Both the position numbers and the translations under genes were made by a program. Of a stretch of 64,000 nt of DNA, positions 11,866 to 24,100 are shown piece by piece. The DNA is from Spongilla lacustris (Eukaryota > Porifera > Demospongiae > Spongillida > Spongillidae). The DNA lies in assembly GCA_949361645.1 (NCBI GenBank), contig OX442418.1, positions 3,801,771-3,865,770 of the forward strand, read 5' to 3'. Within the stretch, counting starts at the first letter, position 1, and every line of letters starts with the position of its first letter. The notes below the pieces were generated by a model that was not told the DNA's origin, made no database searches, and saw only the letters and a program-made list of their open reading frames with translations.

Positions 11866-12158
11866 CTAACAATACTTGGTAGTTAGCTTGTCAGCTAAAT
11901 CATTCTCTCCAACAGCTGGTTTCCTTAGGATGGCAATAATGTGGGTCCATGTGTATGTACTTTCTGAGTCCTTTTTACTCCACTCGATGAACACCTGTTC
12001 AAATGACTTGAGGTGTGGACTTGATTCCCTAGAATTCTGATTTTGGATACTATCTAGAATACCAGTTGGTAGATTTAACTGTATTCCCACATCTCTCCAC
12101 TTTGCAGGGATTGCAGCAGCAATGTCATTCATAAGATCCTTTAGTAGTGGACCAACAC
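11866..12158 (-). CDS. Roco last exon, Death domain
   Basis: Acceptor CGCTGTTTAG precedes GTGTTGGTCC. The one leftover base of the previous exon completes the first codon. The protein runs VGPLLKDLMNDIAAAIPAKW and continues with VGIQLNLPTGILDSIQ and FEQVFIEWSKK to a stop after KLTTKYC. Helix pattern, the W of AKWRDVG and the later W of EWSKK fit a Death domain, a protein-protein interaction module. The upstream intron contains the 1.1-kb foldback element. Confidence 0.8.
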
Positions 12159-15100
12159 CTAAACAGCGAAGAAACATGTCCAACACAGCCAAAGAAACAT
12201 GTACCGTAGAATCCCTCTCACAACCCCCCCCCCCTCCGCCCCCAACGCGAGAGATTGAAAAAAATGGGTACTTTTTAAAATCACCGTATCTCAGTAACCA
12301 GTTACGCTAGCGCTTACCTTTTTCAAACTTTTGTAGGACTACCATTTCTTTCCTAGAAAAAGTCCCTGTTTGGCATCGCATTGACAGGAATTACTTTTGA
12401 CAGGGTCAGATAACTTACCTGGTTCTGGACAGCCGTATCTTTTGAACCGCTCGTATCCAACCGCGGAAATTCGGTGTACAATAAGTAAAACCATCCTTAA
12501 ACACAGGTAACGTATTATTTGCAGCGGTTACCTTACACTTTGCGGTGGAAAACATCGTCAAAAAAGTGAGACCTCTTCTGTCCGCCATTTTGAAGTAATG
12601 GACATACTCATAGGCCCGAGTCCGATCCATGTCTAGTGCTCATACTAAGTGCAATAGAGTTGGGATCGATTTTGCGATGTTCATATGATTTTTCGTGCAT
12701 GCAGCAATGTTATGATCCATGTCTGACCTTATACATGTGAACGGTGCAGCCAGTACGTCGTCTGACCTTTGTTACGTAACCAATATAATTTTAATGGCTG
12801 TACCCGTTCACATGTATAAGGTCAGACATGGATCATAACAATGCTGCATGCACGAAAATCATATGAACTTCGCGAAATCGATTCAAACTCTATTCCACTT
12901 AGTATGAGCACTAGACATGGATCGGACTCGGGCCTATGAGTATGTCCATTACTTCAAAATGGCGGACAGAAGGGGTCTCACTTTTTTGACGATGTTTTCC
13001 ACCGCAAAGTGTAAGGTAACCGCTGCAAATAACACGTTACCTGTGTTTAAGGTTGGTTTTACTTATTGTACACCGAATTTCCGCGGTTGGATACGAGCGG
13101 TTCAAAAGATACGGCTGTCCCGAACCAGGTAAGTTATCTGACCCTGTCAAAAGTAATTCCTGTCAATGCGATGCCAAACAGGGACTTTTTCTAGGAAAGA
13201 AATGGTAGTCCTACAAAAGTTTGAAAAAGGTAAGCGCTAGCGTAACTGGTTACTGAGATACGGTGATTTTAAAAAGTACCCATTTTTTTCAATCTCTCGC
13301 GTTGGGGGCGGAGGGGGGGGGGTTATGAGAGGGATTCTACGGTAAGTGTACATGTATGCATGAGTACATCCTATAACTACAGTTATACACGTAGGTCCAA
13401 GATATAGTCTGAAATAAAGAATTGTAATGTTCTAATTTATAATTTTCAATTCATTTCGTACATGCACATGCTTGCTTACCTGGAATTGATCTGCAGCTAT
13501 TGGAGTCAATACCAATCAGCTTTGGCAGACGAGGTTCTGTACTTATCCATTTATCTATCACCACAACCTTCCCATTGGCATCACGAACACCATCCTGTTT
13601 CTTCACCATAGCATCCTTCAATGTTGATATTTCCACACGTGGCAGTGAGCTAGGCACACAATCCTTACGGAAGAGGGGAGTTACATGACAAGGATCAATG
13701 ACAAATTCCTCGACAGCAACAGAGGGACTGTATTCATTAAGTATATCCCTAATGACCTTAAGAACAGGTACATCTTGATATTGGGGCCCTGGAAATGATA
13801 CAGCCACACACAGGGAACGGAACTGCTCCATTATGTCAACAAGTACGGTCACTCCTTCAGCAGTATTGAAACATATGCCAGTACTCCAAATTGCTGTGCA
13901 CTGACGATTAAGGCCAATCAGCCCAGGATTACAGACTAGCATTTTTGATCCACTACAGAACTGATTTGACAGTGTGAACATCATAACATGAAGGAAGCGA
14001 TTAGGGAAAAAGTAGTATGGGTGCTTTGTACACATCAGCCAGCCAAAGCTTCCCTTTGTATCGATATCACCAGGCCTCCCTACTTTAATCAGGGATGGGA
14101 AATATAGGACATAGCCATCATTATTGTTGGCCAAATCCAATGGTATTTCATTCATAATTTTGTGAGTAGTTTCAACCAGGTAGCATAATTTGAGTTCGAT
14201 CAAAAAGGTAACCAGTATCACTGCATGGGATCTAGATCAGGAAAATATTGTGTAAGATGAGATATAGGGACAAGTCCAGTGTTGCTGGCTAAGCCACGGT
14301 ACTCATCAAACCTATCAGGAGCAAACAGCACACCTGCAACTTTCCTAAGCAACACATATGTGTGTATTACTACCCAACTCTCATCAATGTTGTGCTTGTT
14401 GAGAATAAATATAATAAGACCTTTGTCTGACAAGGTCTGCAGAAGTGGCACCATCTTGGAGGTTTTAGTGGGTAGGACATTGGTGTGATCTTCCAGAAGC
14501 AGACTCAGGAGGCGTGAAATGGTTATAACCTGCTCAGAAGGTGATATCTGTATCTGTTCCAGATAGGCATAAAGAATATGACAATCATTAGAGATGACCG
14601 GACATCGCTGGATCACTACATCATTTGATTCCCTCAACAGGCCAATCAATCTCTTCATACCATCACTGAACTGAGCTGTGGTGTCCAAGACAACACACCC
14701 TGCAAAGTGTTGATTCTTAAATATTTCCTTTGCAAGATCTTCAATTGCATTACAACACCTTTGCTGATCAGCTTTATTCACCCTATCAGCATGTGTGGCC
14801 ACCACTATCACCTCTGATGGCTGGGGGCACTTAGAACACACATTTGATATCATGGTGGACCAGTAGTAGAGCTGTTTTGTAATTTCATTCTCAATCAAGC
14901 TAATGTCCACCAATGATAGAAAGGTGGCTGGACTGCTAAGAGAGATGGCCTCAATACAGGCGCAGTGACTGGTGTAGTACTCTGGCTGTCCAGCCAGGTC
15001 ATAGAGGACCATATTTCCATTTAGTGAACTCTGAATGTTGTAGGGTATGATGCCTGCCGTCAGTGGCTTGGAAGGTTCAGCTGCTTTATAACGGTTCTAA

Positions 15101-18100
15101 AAGGTTTATAACTCCAATGTTACAAATCTCTTTTTATAGTATAAATATCAATAATTCTTTAATTGTTACTACAGTGTAAATCTTGTGAAAACTAAAATAT
15201 TTTAGACGGGATGGTGGCACTTTAAATTATTTACATGTACAACCAGAACCCGATAAGATATAGGACATTGGATTACTGTGTAGCGGCTACATGCTACCAA
15301 GTATACGGAGAACCGGATTTATCTGAGCTGCTAGTTAATTAAACACACACATGATTGTTTTTTTTTTGGGAGTAGAGTGTACATGTGAATTGCTACAGTG
15401 GTGACCCTGAGACGTTTAACATTTTAAATGTCTGAAGAACATGCGGTGTCGCTCAACCTTCCAACCTTTTGGTCTTCGCAACCCGAAGTTTGGTTTGCGC
15501 AAGCATAAGCACAATTCAACTTGCGCAAAATCACTGCAGATGACACAAAATATTACTACGTCATCGCCGCACTCGACCAACCTACGGCCACTCGTTTTCT
15601 AGACCTGATTAGCCACCCTTCAGCCGACGACAAATACAAGGGGTTGAAGACCCGTCTTATCGATACGTTCAGCCTCAGTGAAAGGGAACGAGCATCCCGC
15701 CTTCTTCATTTCTGCGAGCCCTCTGTCTTAATGGACGAGATGTTGGCCCTACCAGGAGACCATACTCCTTGTTTCCTATTTCAACAACTTTTCCTCCAAC
15801 GCCTCCCCGGAGGTATACAAGTCCAGTTGGTTGACTCAAAAGCTGACGACTACCGACACCTAGCGAAAAAGGCGGACGCTCTTTGGGCGAGCTGAGATAT
15901 GAGTTTCAGCACTAACGCTGTGCAACGATGCCTCTCAAGTCAAAAACTGAAAGCTAAACATCCCACCATGGGATTACACCCATATCAATCCCACCTGACC
16001 TGCAACACAGCACCCTTATGAGGGCCCCTTCAAAGTTCTTCAGCCAGGTGAAAAAAACTTTACAATTGACATAGGAGGATGAAACGATACTGTTTCCGTG
16101 GACCGATTAAAACCTGCACATATAGATCCTGAATTTCAAGTTCCAGTAGCAGTGGCCAAACACAGAGGACGACCTCCAAGGAAGGTTCAACCTACCTCAT
16201 CACAGTCCCGGATGCACCTGACAGCCTTTCACACACCCCTTTACCCTTACACACAAGGTCTGGACGTCAGGTTAATTTACCACATCGCTTCATCTCGGTT
16301 CTGGGGGGAGTAGTGTAGCGGCTACAGGCTACCAAGTATACGGAGAACCGGATTTATCTGAGCTGCTAGTTAATCAAACACACAGGTGATTGTTTTTTTT
16401 TTGGGTGTAGAGTGTACATGTGAATTGCTACAACTGGCACTGAGCCACTGTGCAAGACTCCAAAATATATTTTAACATAGCCAAATGGTGTAGTATGAAG
16501 CGATAAAAAAAGGCCCTAACCGTTCATAAGTTATAGCAATTCAAACATAAGGGCATTAATTTTAATATACTTATGTGATAGAAAGATTTGGCGTGTAGAA
16601 ACTGTCTCAATTATTATCCGTACAAACACGGTTGACAAATATACCCTCGTGATGACATCCAGTACATCAGACACCTATGCATTTTTATTTCATCTGCCAA
16701 AGAATTTATTTAAATTATATTTATTGCTATCAAATGCGGGAAATACCAAGGGAAAATCTGAACCGAGGCATTTAATTAGATAAAGTCAAACTTTGCTTCA
16801 GCCAATGGAGGACGGCTAATGAAATGTTTGATGGTGCAAGCTTACCCTTGCATGATGGCTGATTTTCATTTATTATCTGTTAAACGCATTGTATACTATT
16901 ACTTTTTTTTGCTGTCTTTTGTGCTATGAATCTGTGCATTCGCAGCAGTAGAGTGAAATGGAGGATAAGGATGGAGATTGAAGATGGAGCTGGGCTTTCA
17001 TACCTGACTGAATGAGTTTCAGCACAGCTTCTCATGTATTTTATGTTTAATTTTATTTTAATCGTCATAGTAGTCTCTGTGTGTGCATTTTTATATCTGT
17101 TCTTTGTATATACTGATTATCTTTTTTGTGCTTCTAGATTATTAGAAGTAATGAATACACTTGTATTGTAATCCCAACTCACCTTTACTCTGTGCCTTAG
17201 TGAACCAACTTCCTCATTGCAATTGAAAACACTATGTATTGCCTACAGGAAATGAAGTAATAATCATATATGACAAGAAGTATGCATAAAAAGTTAAGTA
17301 CAAAACATAGACAGTAAATTATACCTAGCAATTTATACAGGTGTTTGGGGGTAATGGGTATTGGCATAATAACGCCCTCTTTATTTTGATGATAACGCTT
17401 TGAATTTATAAAGATTTTATAAGGTGTTGCAATATTGCTAGTACAGACATTTTCAAGTACATGTATTATTATTGCAAACAAGATATATAAATTAATGTTG
17501 TTGAGATGCCCAAGTTAAGTTTTAATTCACTATTGAAAAGTGGATCCATAATCCCTTGTTTTAATACATTTAGCAAAATAATAAATATTGCTGTCCACAA
17601 ATCCTAAATCTCTATATTACTTTTTAAAAATTGCTTCCTTCTGTTCCTCTGCTGTTTATAGTACAGATGACATACACCTTACATGCCTTGGACCACTTCA
17701 ACTCTCATGTTTCTTCAATTGAGAAACTTTCTGTCAATTCTGTTGTTTCCTCACCTGTCAGTCAGAATCTTATTATTGCTTTAAAGGCCCTTATGCTCAA
17801 TCCTCTCCTGCTAACAAGGCTAAGGTAATGTTCTATTACATCATAATGCTCTCAAGGACACTTTAGTGCACTTCTTCCACCATGTGCATGCTTCAATCCA
17901 AGTTGAAGCTGGTGCTGGGCTCTTTCCTCACCATTCACTGCCATGACCTGCCGATTTCCCAATTTCCCATGCAGGTTAGGAATCTTGCCCTAGTGGGATA
18001 TCTCCATTGTCTCACCACTACATGTATATCCTTCAACATTAGCTGAAGCGGGACCAATAGTGGTGCAGTCCTTGAGGCAACAGAAAGCAGACTGAGAAAA

Positions 18101-21100
18101 ATGCTTAGCTATAGGCCAGGTGGGTCACAACACTGTTCTCCAACTTAAGTATTAGAGCAAATGCATGCAAGAGCCATACATCGTATAGAACAAAACTTGT
18201 GCGATTGGTTATATGTTTATTATAATCTAGCTAAAGATCTAATGATTCTCTCCTCTAATAATGTTTTGGGACAGGGACTTTGCCTCAGTCACGTTTTGAT
18301 GATATTTAATTTAGGCATTTGTTTGTACAGTTGATTGATTGATTGAATTATTTGATTGATTTAGTATTGTATAACATTAGTGCATTATAGTGGTGTTTTC
18401 GTATATATAATTCAAAGTTTATACATGTAGCAAGCATTAATTATGAGCACATGCACAATATAAACACCAATTCACACATGTATATGCTACCTGAGCCAAT
18501 GTACTCTTCCCTGCTCCACTGTTTCCACATAAAATGACTTTGCTGAATGTGTGAACAGGAAATTCACACAAAGCTCTCAGCAGTTTTAGTATGTCATATT
18601 TTCCACGTGCCAACAGAACTGCAGTAGTTCCATTTCTATCTTTAATGTGTACATCAATTCCAGGAGCTGACAGCAGTTCTTTAACACACTGAACGTGACC
18701 CTCTTTGATAGCCAAATGCAATGGTGTACTGCCAGAATTGACCTAATGGTAAGTGAGCCTGTGTAGTGTTCATGCTACAAATACCTGGCTGTAAGCATAC
18801 TAGCTTGTATGTAGAAAGAGAGCTATTTACCAAATTAGTAGCATTGTGATTTTAAAGACCAATTTGGAAAATAGCTCTCTGCTTATGTAACCCCAAGCAA
18901 ATTAAAAGGTAGCCTGACAATTATAGAAAAAGTATGTACAGTTGCATTGTGATTTTAAAGAATAATCTGGGGGCCAAAAAGCAGTTCTCTCTCTCTTAAT
19001 GTCTATTGTCCTGAATGTCCACCCGGGGGTACAATTGGACACCCGGGTGGACAGCAAAAAAAGTTTTTGCCGTTCGGTCACGGAAGGGACCTGGCTGCAT
19101 TTAACGGTACTGGCTTACAGAACAAGTCTTTTCAGGATCGGGCCGAGATAAGTAAGGCTTAAAACCTTTCGGTACTCGTAAAACGACCCGTGCTAGCGGA
19201 CCTATCCATTACGCTCCGTGCATGTGGATCGGTCGTAGCGTAACTGATAGGTCCACTCTACGCGCGTATGTAAATACAACAAAGATTAAACTTATACTGT
19301 TTTAGTCCTCGAAGGACACCTGACTGATACATCGATTCTTACGTTATACGAATAAAGAAGGATAAGCCACATTCCATATTGCCATGCGGTAACTAGCTAT
19401 AGGATTCAGTTGCCTGTCTCCAAGCCAACTTTTCAATGGAATGGAACAGCCGTGGGAGCAGGATTGCCCATAATCTTTGCATGAATGTCGTGCTTAAATC
19501 AGTCTTTATTGTTTATGTCTTCATCTTGTTTTAGTTTCATTTGTGTATTTATTTATTTATTTATTTATCATTTCCAGTTACGCAAATACATGTATATACT
19601 GTTATTAAAATTCAATAGCCTAAAAGATAAAATCAAATGATTTGACACAATAATGTACAGTAACTTTTAATTGATTGCAAGCTGCTTTGTAAACCGCAGA
19701 ATAAAATAATGAAATTCTATTGACTTTTTACTAGTTAATAAATAAATGCATGCTATTATTCCACTTAACTAAGATTAATTAAAGTCAGAAGGGACCACAT
19801 TCCTGGACAGTAAGGCCCTAGCTATGGCTCTCACCAGGTTGATATTTAGCCTCCCAAACATGTCACTAATCACTCTGGCTTTGTGGAATGAAGAGCCAAA
19901 GGCTATGCGTGCGGCCAGTAGAGTGAAGGTTCTTCTTGCCTCCTCCCCCCAATTGCAGTATGATTCTACAGGCACACACACCCAGCCTAGTACAGCACAT
20001 TTCAGGTCGTTGGATGTGTGCTTTCTCCTTTCTGCGGCTTCAGCAGCAGCACCCACCCTCCTACATGCCTCAGCCAAAATAGCAGAGGGGTAAGAGGAGA
20101 CGTGGCAGTGATGTAAAAAGCAGCTGGCTTGCCTTGTGCCCAGTCCCTTACTAGCACATCAGCTGGGTGAGTGCAATCAAGTCCTGTAGTGATGGCACTT
20201 CCAGCTTCTAATCTTGCTGCCAGGTGAGGAAGACATTGCACAACCTACATGTATTGTGGCGTATAAACGACATCACCACCACGCATGTCCAAGTGTCCAG
20301 CCCAACCACCATTTCACCGCTATCTGCAGCTCATTGGGATCTAAATGTAGCCCAAGACCTACAGAAGGCACAACTGTGAGCCAAGAGGCTGCATGGGGTG
20401 CAGATGTGGAGAGAAGACATGCCATGTCTGTGTCAGTTGCAGCTCCAATTATAAGCCCATAGGAGTGGTCATCCAACCTCTGAGACAAAATTCTCTGTGT
20501 TCTAGTTAATGTTCAAATCAAACTTGAAAACGCTAGAACACCAATTTTTGAAAATCAACTTTTACTTTTAATAACTCACTATGGCATAATCACATGACTT
20601 TTAAACGGTATTTCCTACATTCGTTAATAATGAACTCATTTATATCTTCCTTCTCTTCTTAATCTTGAATAACTTTGATCATAGAGGGTTTTGAATATGT
20701 TGATTTATTATGATACAATTTCTTAACCTGCACTCACCATATATTAAATCTAATTACATTGCCCATATTTGCCTAACAGTGGTAATGTATAACAATGATA
20801 TCAAGTGGTTAATTAATTTCAATCAATAGTTATACTGATTTAAAAGCATTGCGTTCATTTATGGACACCCGGTACATGTATAGTAGCAGCACACTTTACT
20901 TGGCAGCCAGGACGTTGGCCCAGGCTTGGGTCCTCGAGTTAGAAGGTCAAGGTAGGGATCTGCCCTGGCTACATTTAGTATGAATAGGCATAGCAGCAAG
21001 CAAGAAATACACAGGGAGGTACAAAGATGATGCAAGGGTGGAGGGTGGGTGATGCAAACAGACAAACTCTCCTGAAGCACCAGGGAGTACTGGGAGGCTG

Positions 21101-24100
21101 CACTAATATAATCTCACAAGCTGGACATGGTGTACAAAGGGTAACAATAGGGAGGATGAGGCTCACACCCGCCTAAGAGCCTGTGTAGCCGCATGCATCT
21201 GCCCACCAATGCTGATAGATAGGGAATTACTAGAGCCCCATTAAGCTATGTTTAGCTCCCTAAACAGGACCAGTACTACATCATGTGTAGTGTAAGCATG
21301 TACATCCCTACAATTGCACATGGTCCCAGTGGTACAATACTGTATATTGTGATGGTGGTTTGGCACGCAGGTGTCTCCCCAAGTCTCCCCCCACATGACC
21401 TAACAAGCCACACATGGCCTGGCCACAGGGACTCCCAGCTGGTCACTTGCATGATAGTTGCATCTCTCACAGGAGCTCCCCACGGCCAACAGGTCAGGGG
21501 CTGCGGGGTCACAGCTCTGGGGGTTCTTGCCCTGGCCCCCTATTTTCGCCAATCAGTCAACTAGGTGCATTGGTGGGCATGAGCACAGAAGCATTGTAGC
21601 TGAGGAGCTTGGGGGCTGGGTGTGTACACGAGGAAGTTAGGGGAGGAGTGGGTTAGTTGAGCCACTGGGTTAGTTGAGCCACCCCCTGTTTTAGCTCCAT
21701 GAAGAAACATAATTGAATTATGTTAACATATATTGGCATTAAGTGTTATGACTAGCTTTTTGTCCTACTTTAGGATTTTGTTTTAGTATTCATCAGAATA
21801 TGAAATTCAAAAATAAGAATTTTGATGATCAAAGTGAAATTCTGTTTTTACGGTTTGTGCCCTCATAATTTCTACACAATGACTATATTCTTGTTTCAGT
21901 CTTGGGTGTTTGAAAGTACATGTATGCAGCTATATTTATGTTTATAATGAATTCTATACTTTGCTTCCTTTTTATACAACTTCGGTAGTTACAGGAAAAG
22001 TTAGTAGTGGGGTTAGTTGAGCCATTTGCAAAGGGGGTTAGTTGAGCCATACGCTTTAGCTGCAATTGTATGGTATTAAAATGATTTATTGATTGACGTA
22101 ATAGAAATAGTGAGCTATGCTTATTTGGCTATGCAGCAATCTCAGAAGTATTCTGTTTTAATTTCTATATAGAAAAATGACTTTGAATAACGTTAAAAAC
22201 ACTTGCCGATCAATTTCAAGAGCTCTCATTGAAAAAGTGTCATGCATTAGTGTATGAATTTGCTTTTATCAATGATTTGACAACATAAGGCCTAGACCTA
22301 CTTATGTTAGCAATTATTGTGCAACGCAACTAACTTTGGCTGAAGGCAGCATATGGCTGAATTGACCCATGTACCTGGCACAACTAACCCACTTGGCTGG
22401 GTTAGTTGTGCCGTTTGACACCTGTTGTTTTTAATAATGTCCCTATTCTCACGTACATCCCCAGTCTCTAACATTCCTATGACATGTACCCAAGTGATGC
22501 CCCTTTACATCAGAGTATTAACCTCTGCTTAATACCAAACCTCAGAGGCAGTATAAACCTAAACCTAAAAAGTGGCTCAACTAACCCACTCCTCCCCTAC
22601 TAGTCATGGGAACTAATACTACATTTAATGACATGATTATGAAACCATACACATACATGTACATTTGTACTAAAGCAACACTAAAAACATGTGCAGTCAT
22701 ATTTAGCAACTGTAGTGTTGTACATGTACACATGTACATGTGGCCCATACCACACATAGAAGTATGATATAAATGAGTGTGCATAATATGGCAATATGAT
22801 CACTAACACTGGGAACATGTGCAGTGATACTTACCTCCTGTAGTGTTGTACATGTAGTCCATAGCACACATAATAGAAGAGAAGGAAGATATAAATGATT
22901 GTGCAAGAAATGACATCGTCATTAAATTATACACATACTCATGCAACACTGGGTCCATGTGCAGTGATACTTACCCTCTGTAGTGTTGTACATATAGTCC
23001 ATAGCACACATAATAGAAGAGAAGGAAGATATAAATGAGTGTGCAAGAAATGACATCATCATTAAATTATACGCATACTCTTACAACACTGGGAACATGT
23101 GCAGTGATACTTACCGTCTGTAGTGTTGTACATGTAGTCCATAGCACACATAATATATAGAAGAGAAGGAAGATATAAATAAGTGTACAAGACATGACAT
23201 CATCCTATTTTTTTTACATACACACACTCATACAACACTGGGAACATGAGCAGTGATACTTACCCTCTGTAGTGTTGTACATGTAGTCCATAGCACACAT
23301 AATAGAAGAGAAGGAAGATATAAATGAGTGTGCAAGAAATGACATCGCCATTAAATTATACACATACTCCTACAACACTGGGTCCATGTGCAGTGATACT
23401 TACCCTCTGTAGTGTTGTACATGTACATGTAGTCCATAGCACACATAATAGAGAAGAGAAGGAAGATATAAATGAGTGTGCAAGAAATGACATCGTCATT
23501 AAATTATACACACTGGGTCCATGTGCAGTGATACTTACCCTCTGTAGTGTTGTACATGTAGTCCATAGCACACATAATAGAAGAGAAGGAAGATATAAAT
23601 GAGTGTACAAGAAATGACATCATCCTAATTTTTTTTAAATACACACACACTCATACAACACTGGGAACATGTGCAGTGATACTTACCCTCTGAAGGCTTG
23701 TACATTTACATATAGTCCATAGCACACATAATAGAAGAGAAGGAAGATATAAATGAGTGTGCAAGAAATGACATCATCATTAAATTATACACATACTCAT
23801 ACAACACTGGGTCCATGTGCAGTGATACTTACCTCCTGAAGTGTTGTACATGTAGTCCACAGCACACACAATAGAAGAGAAGGAAGATATAAATGAGTGT
23901 GCAAGAAATGACATCATCATTAAATTATACACATACTCATACAATACTGGGTCCATGTGCAGTGATACTTACCTCCTGTAGTGTTGTACATGTAGTCCAC
24001 AGCACACACAATAGAAGAGAAGGAAGATATAAATAAGTGTACAAGAAATGACATCATCCTAATTTTTTTTTATACACACACTCATACAACACTGGGAACA

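Noticed and set aside
12415..13132. Two genes encoding a 71-aa protein (MDRTRAYEYVHYFKMADRRG...)
   Set aside because: They are mirror images within the arms of a foldback element; treated as part of the element, not host genes.
19016..20880. A single transposon from the TGTCCACCCGGG palindrome to the TGGACACCCGG motif at 20862
   Set aside because: The match at the right end is only about 11 bases and no target duplication is seen.
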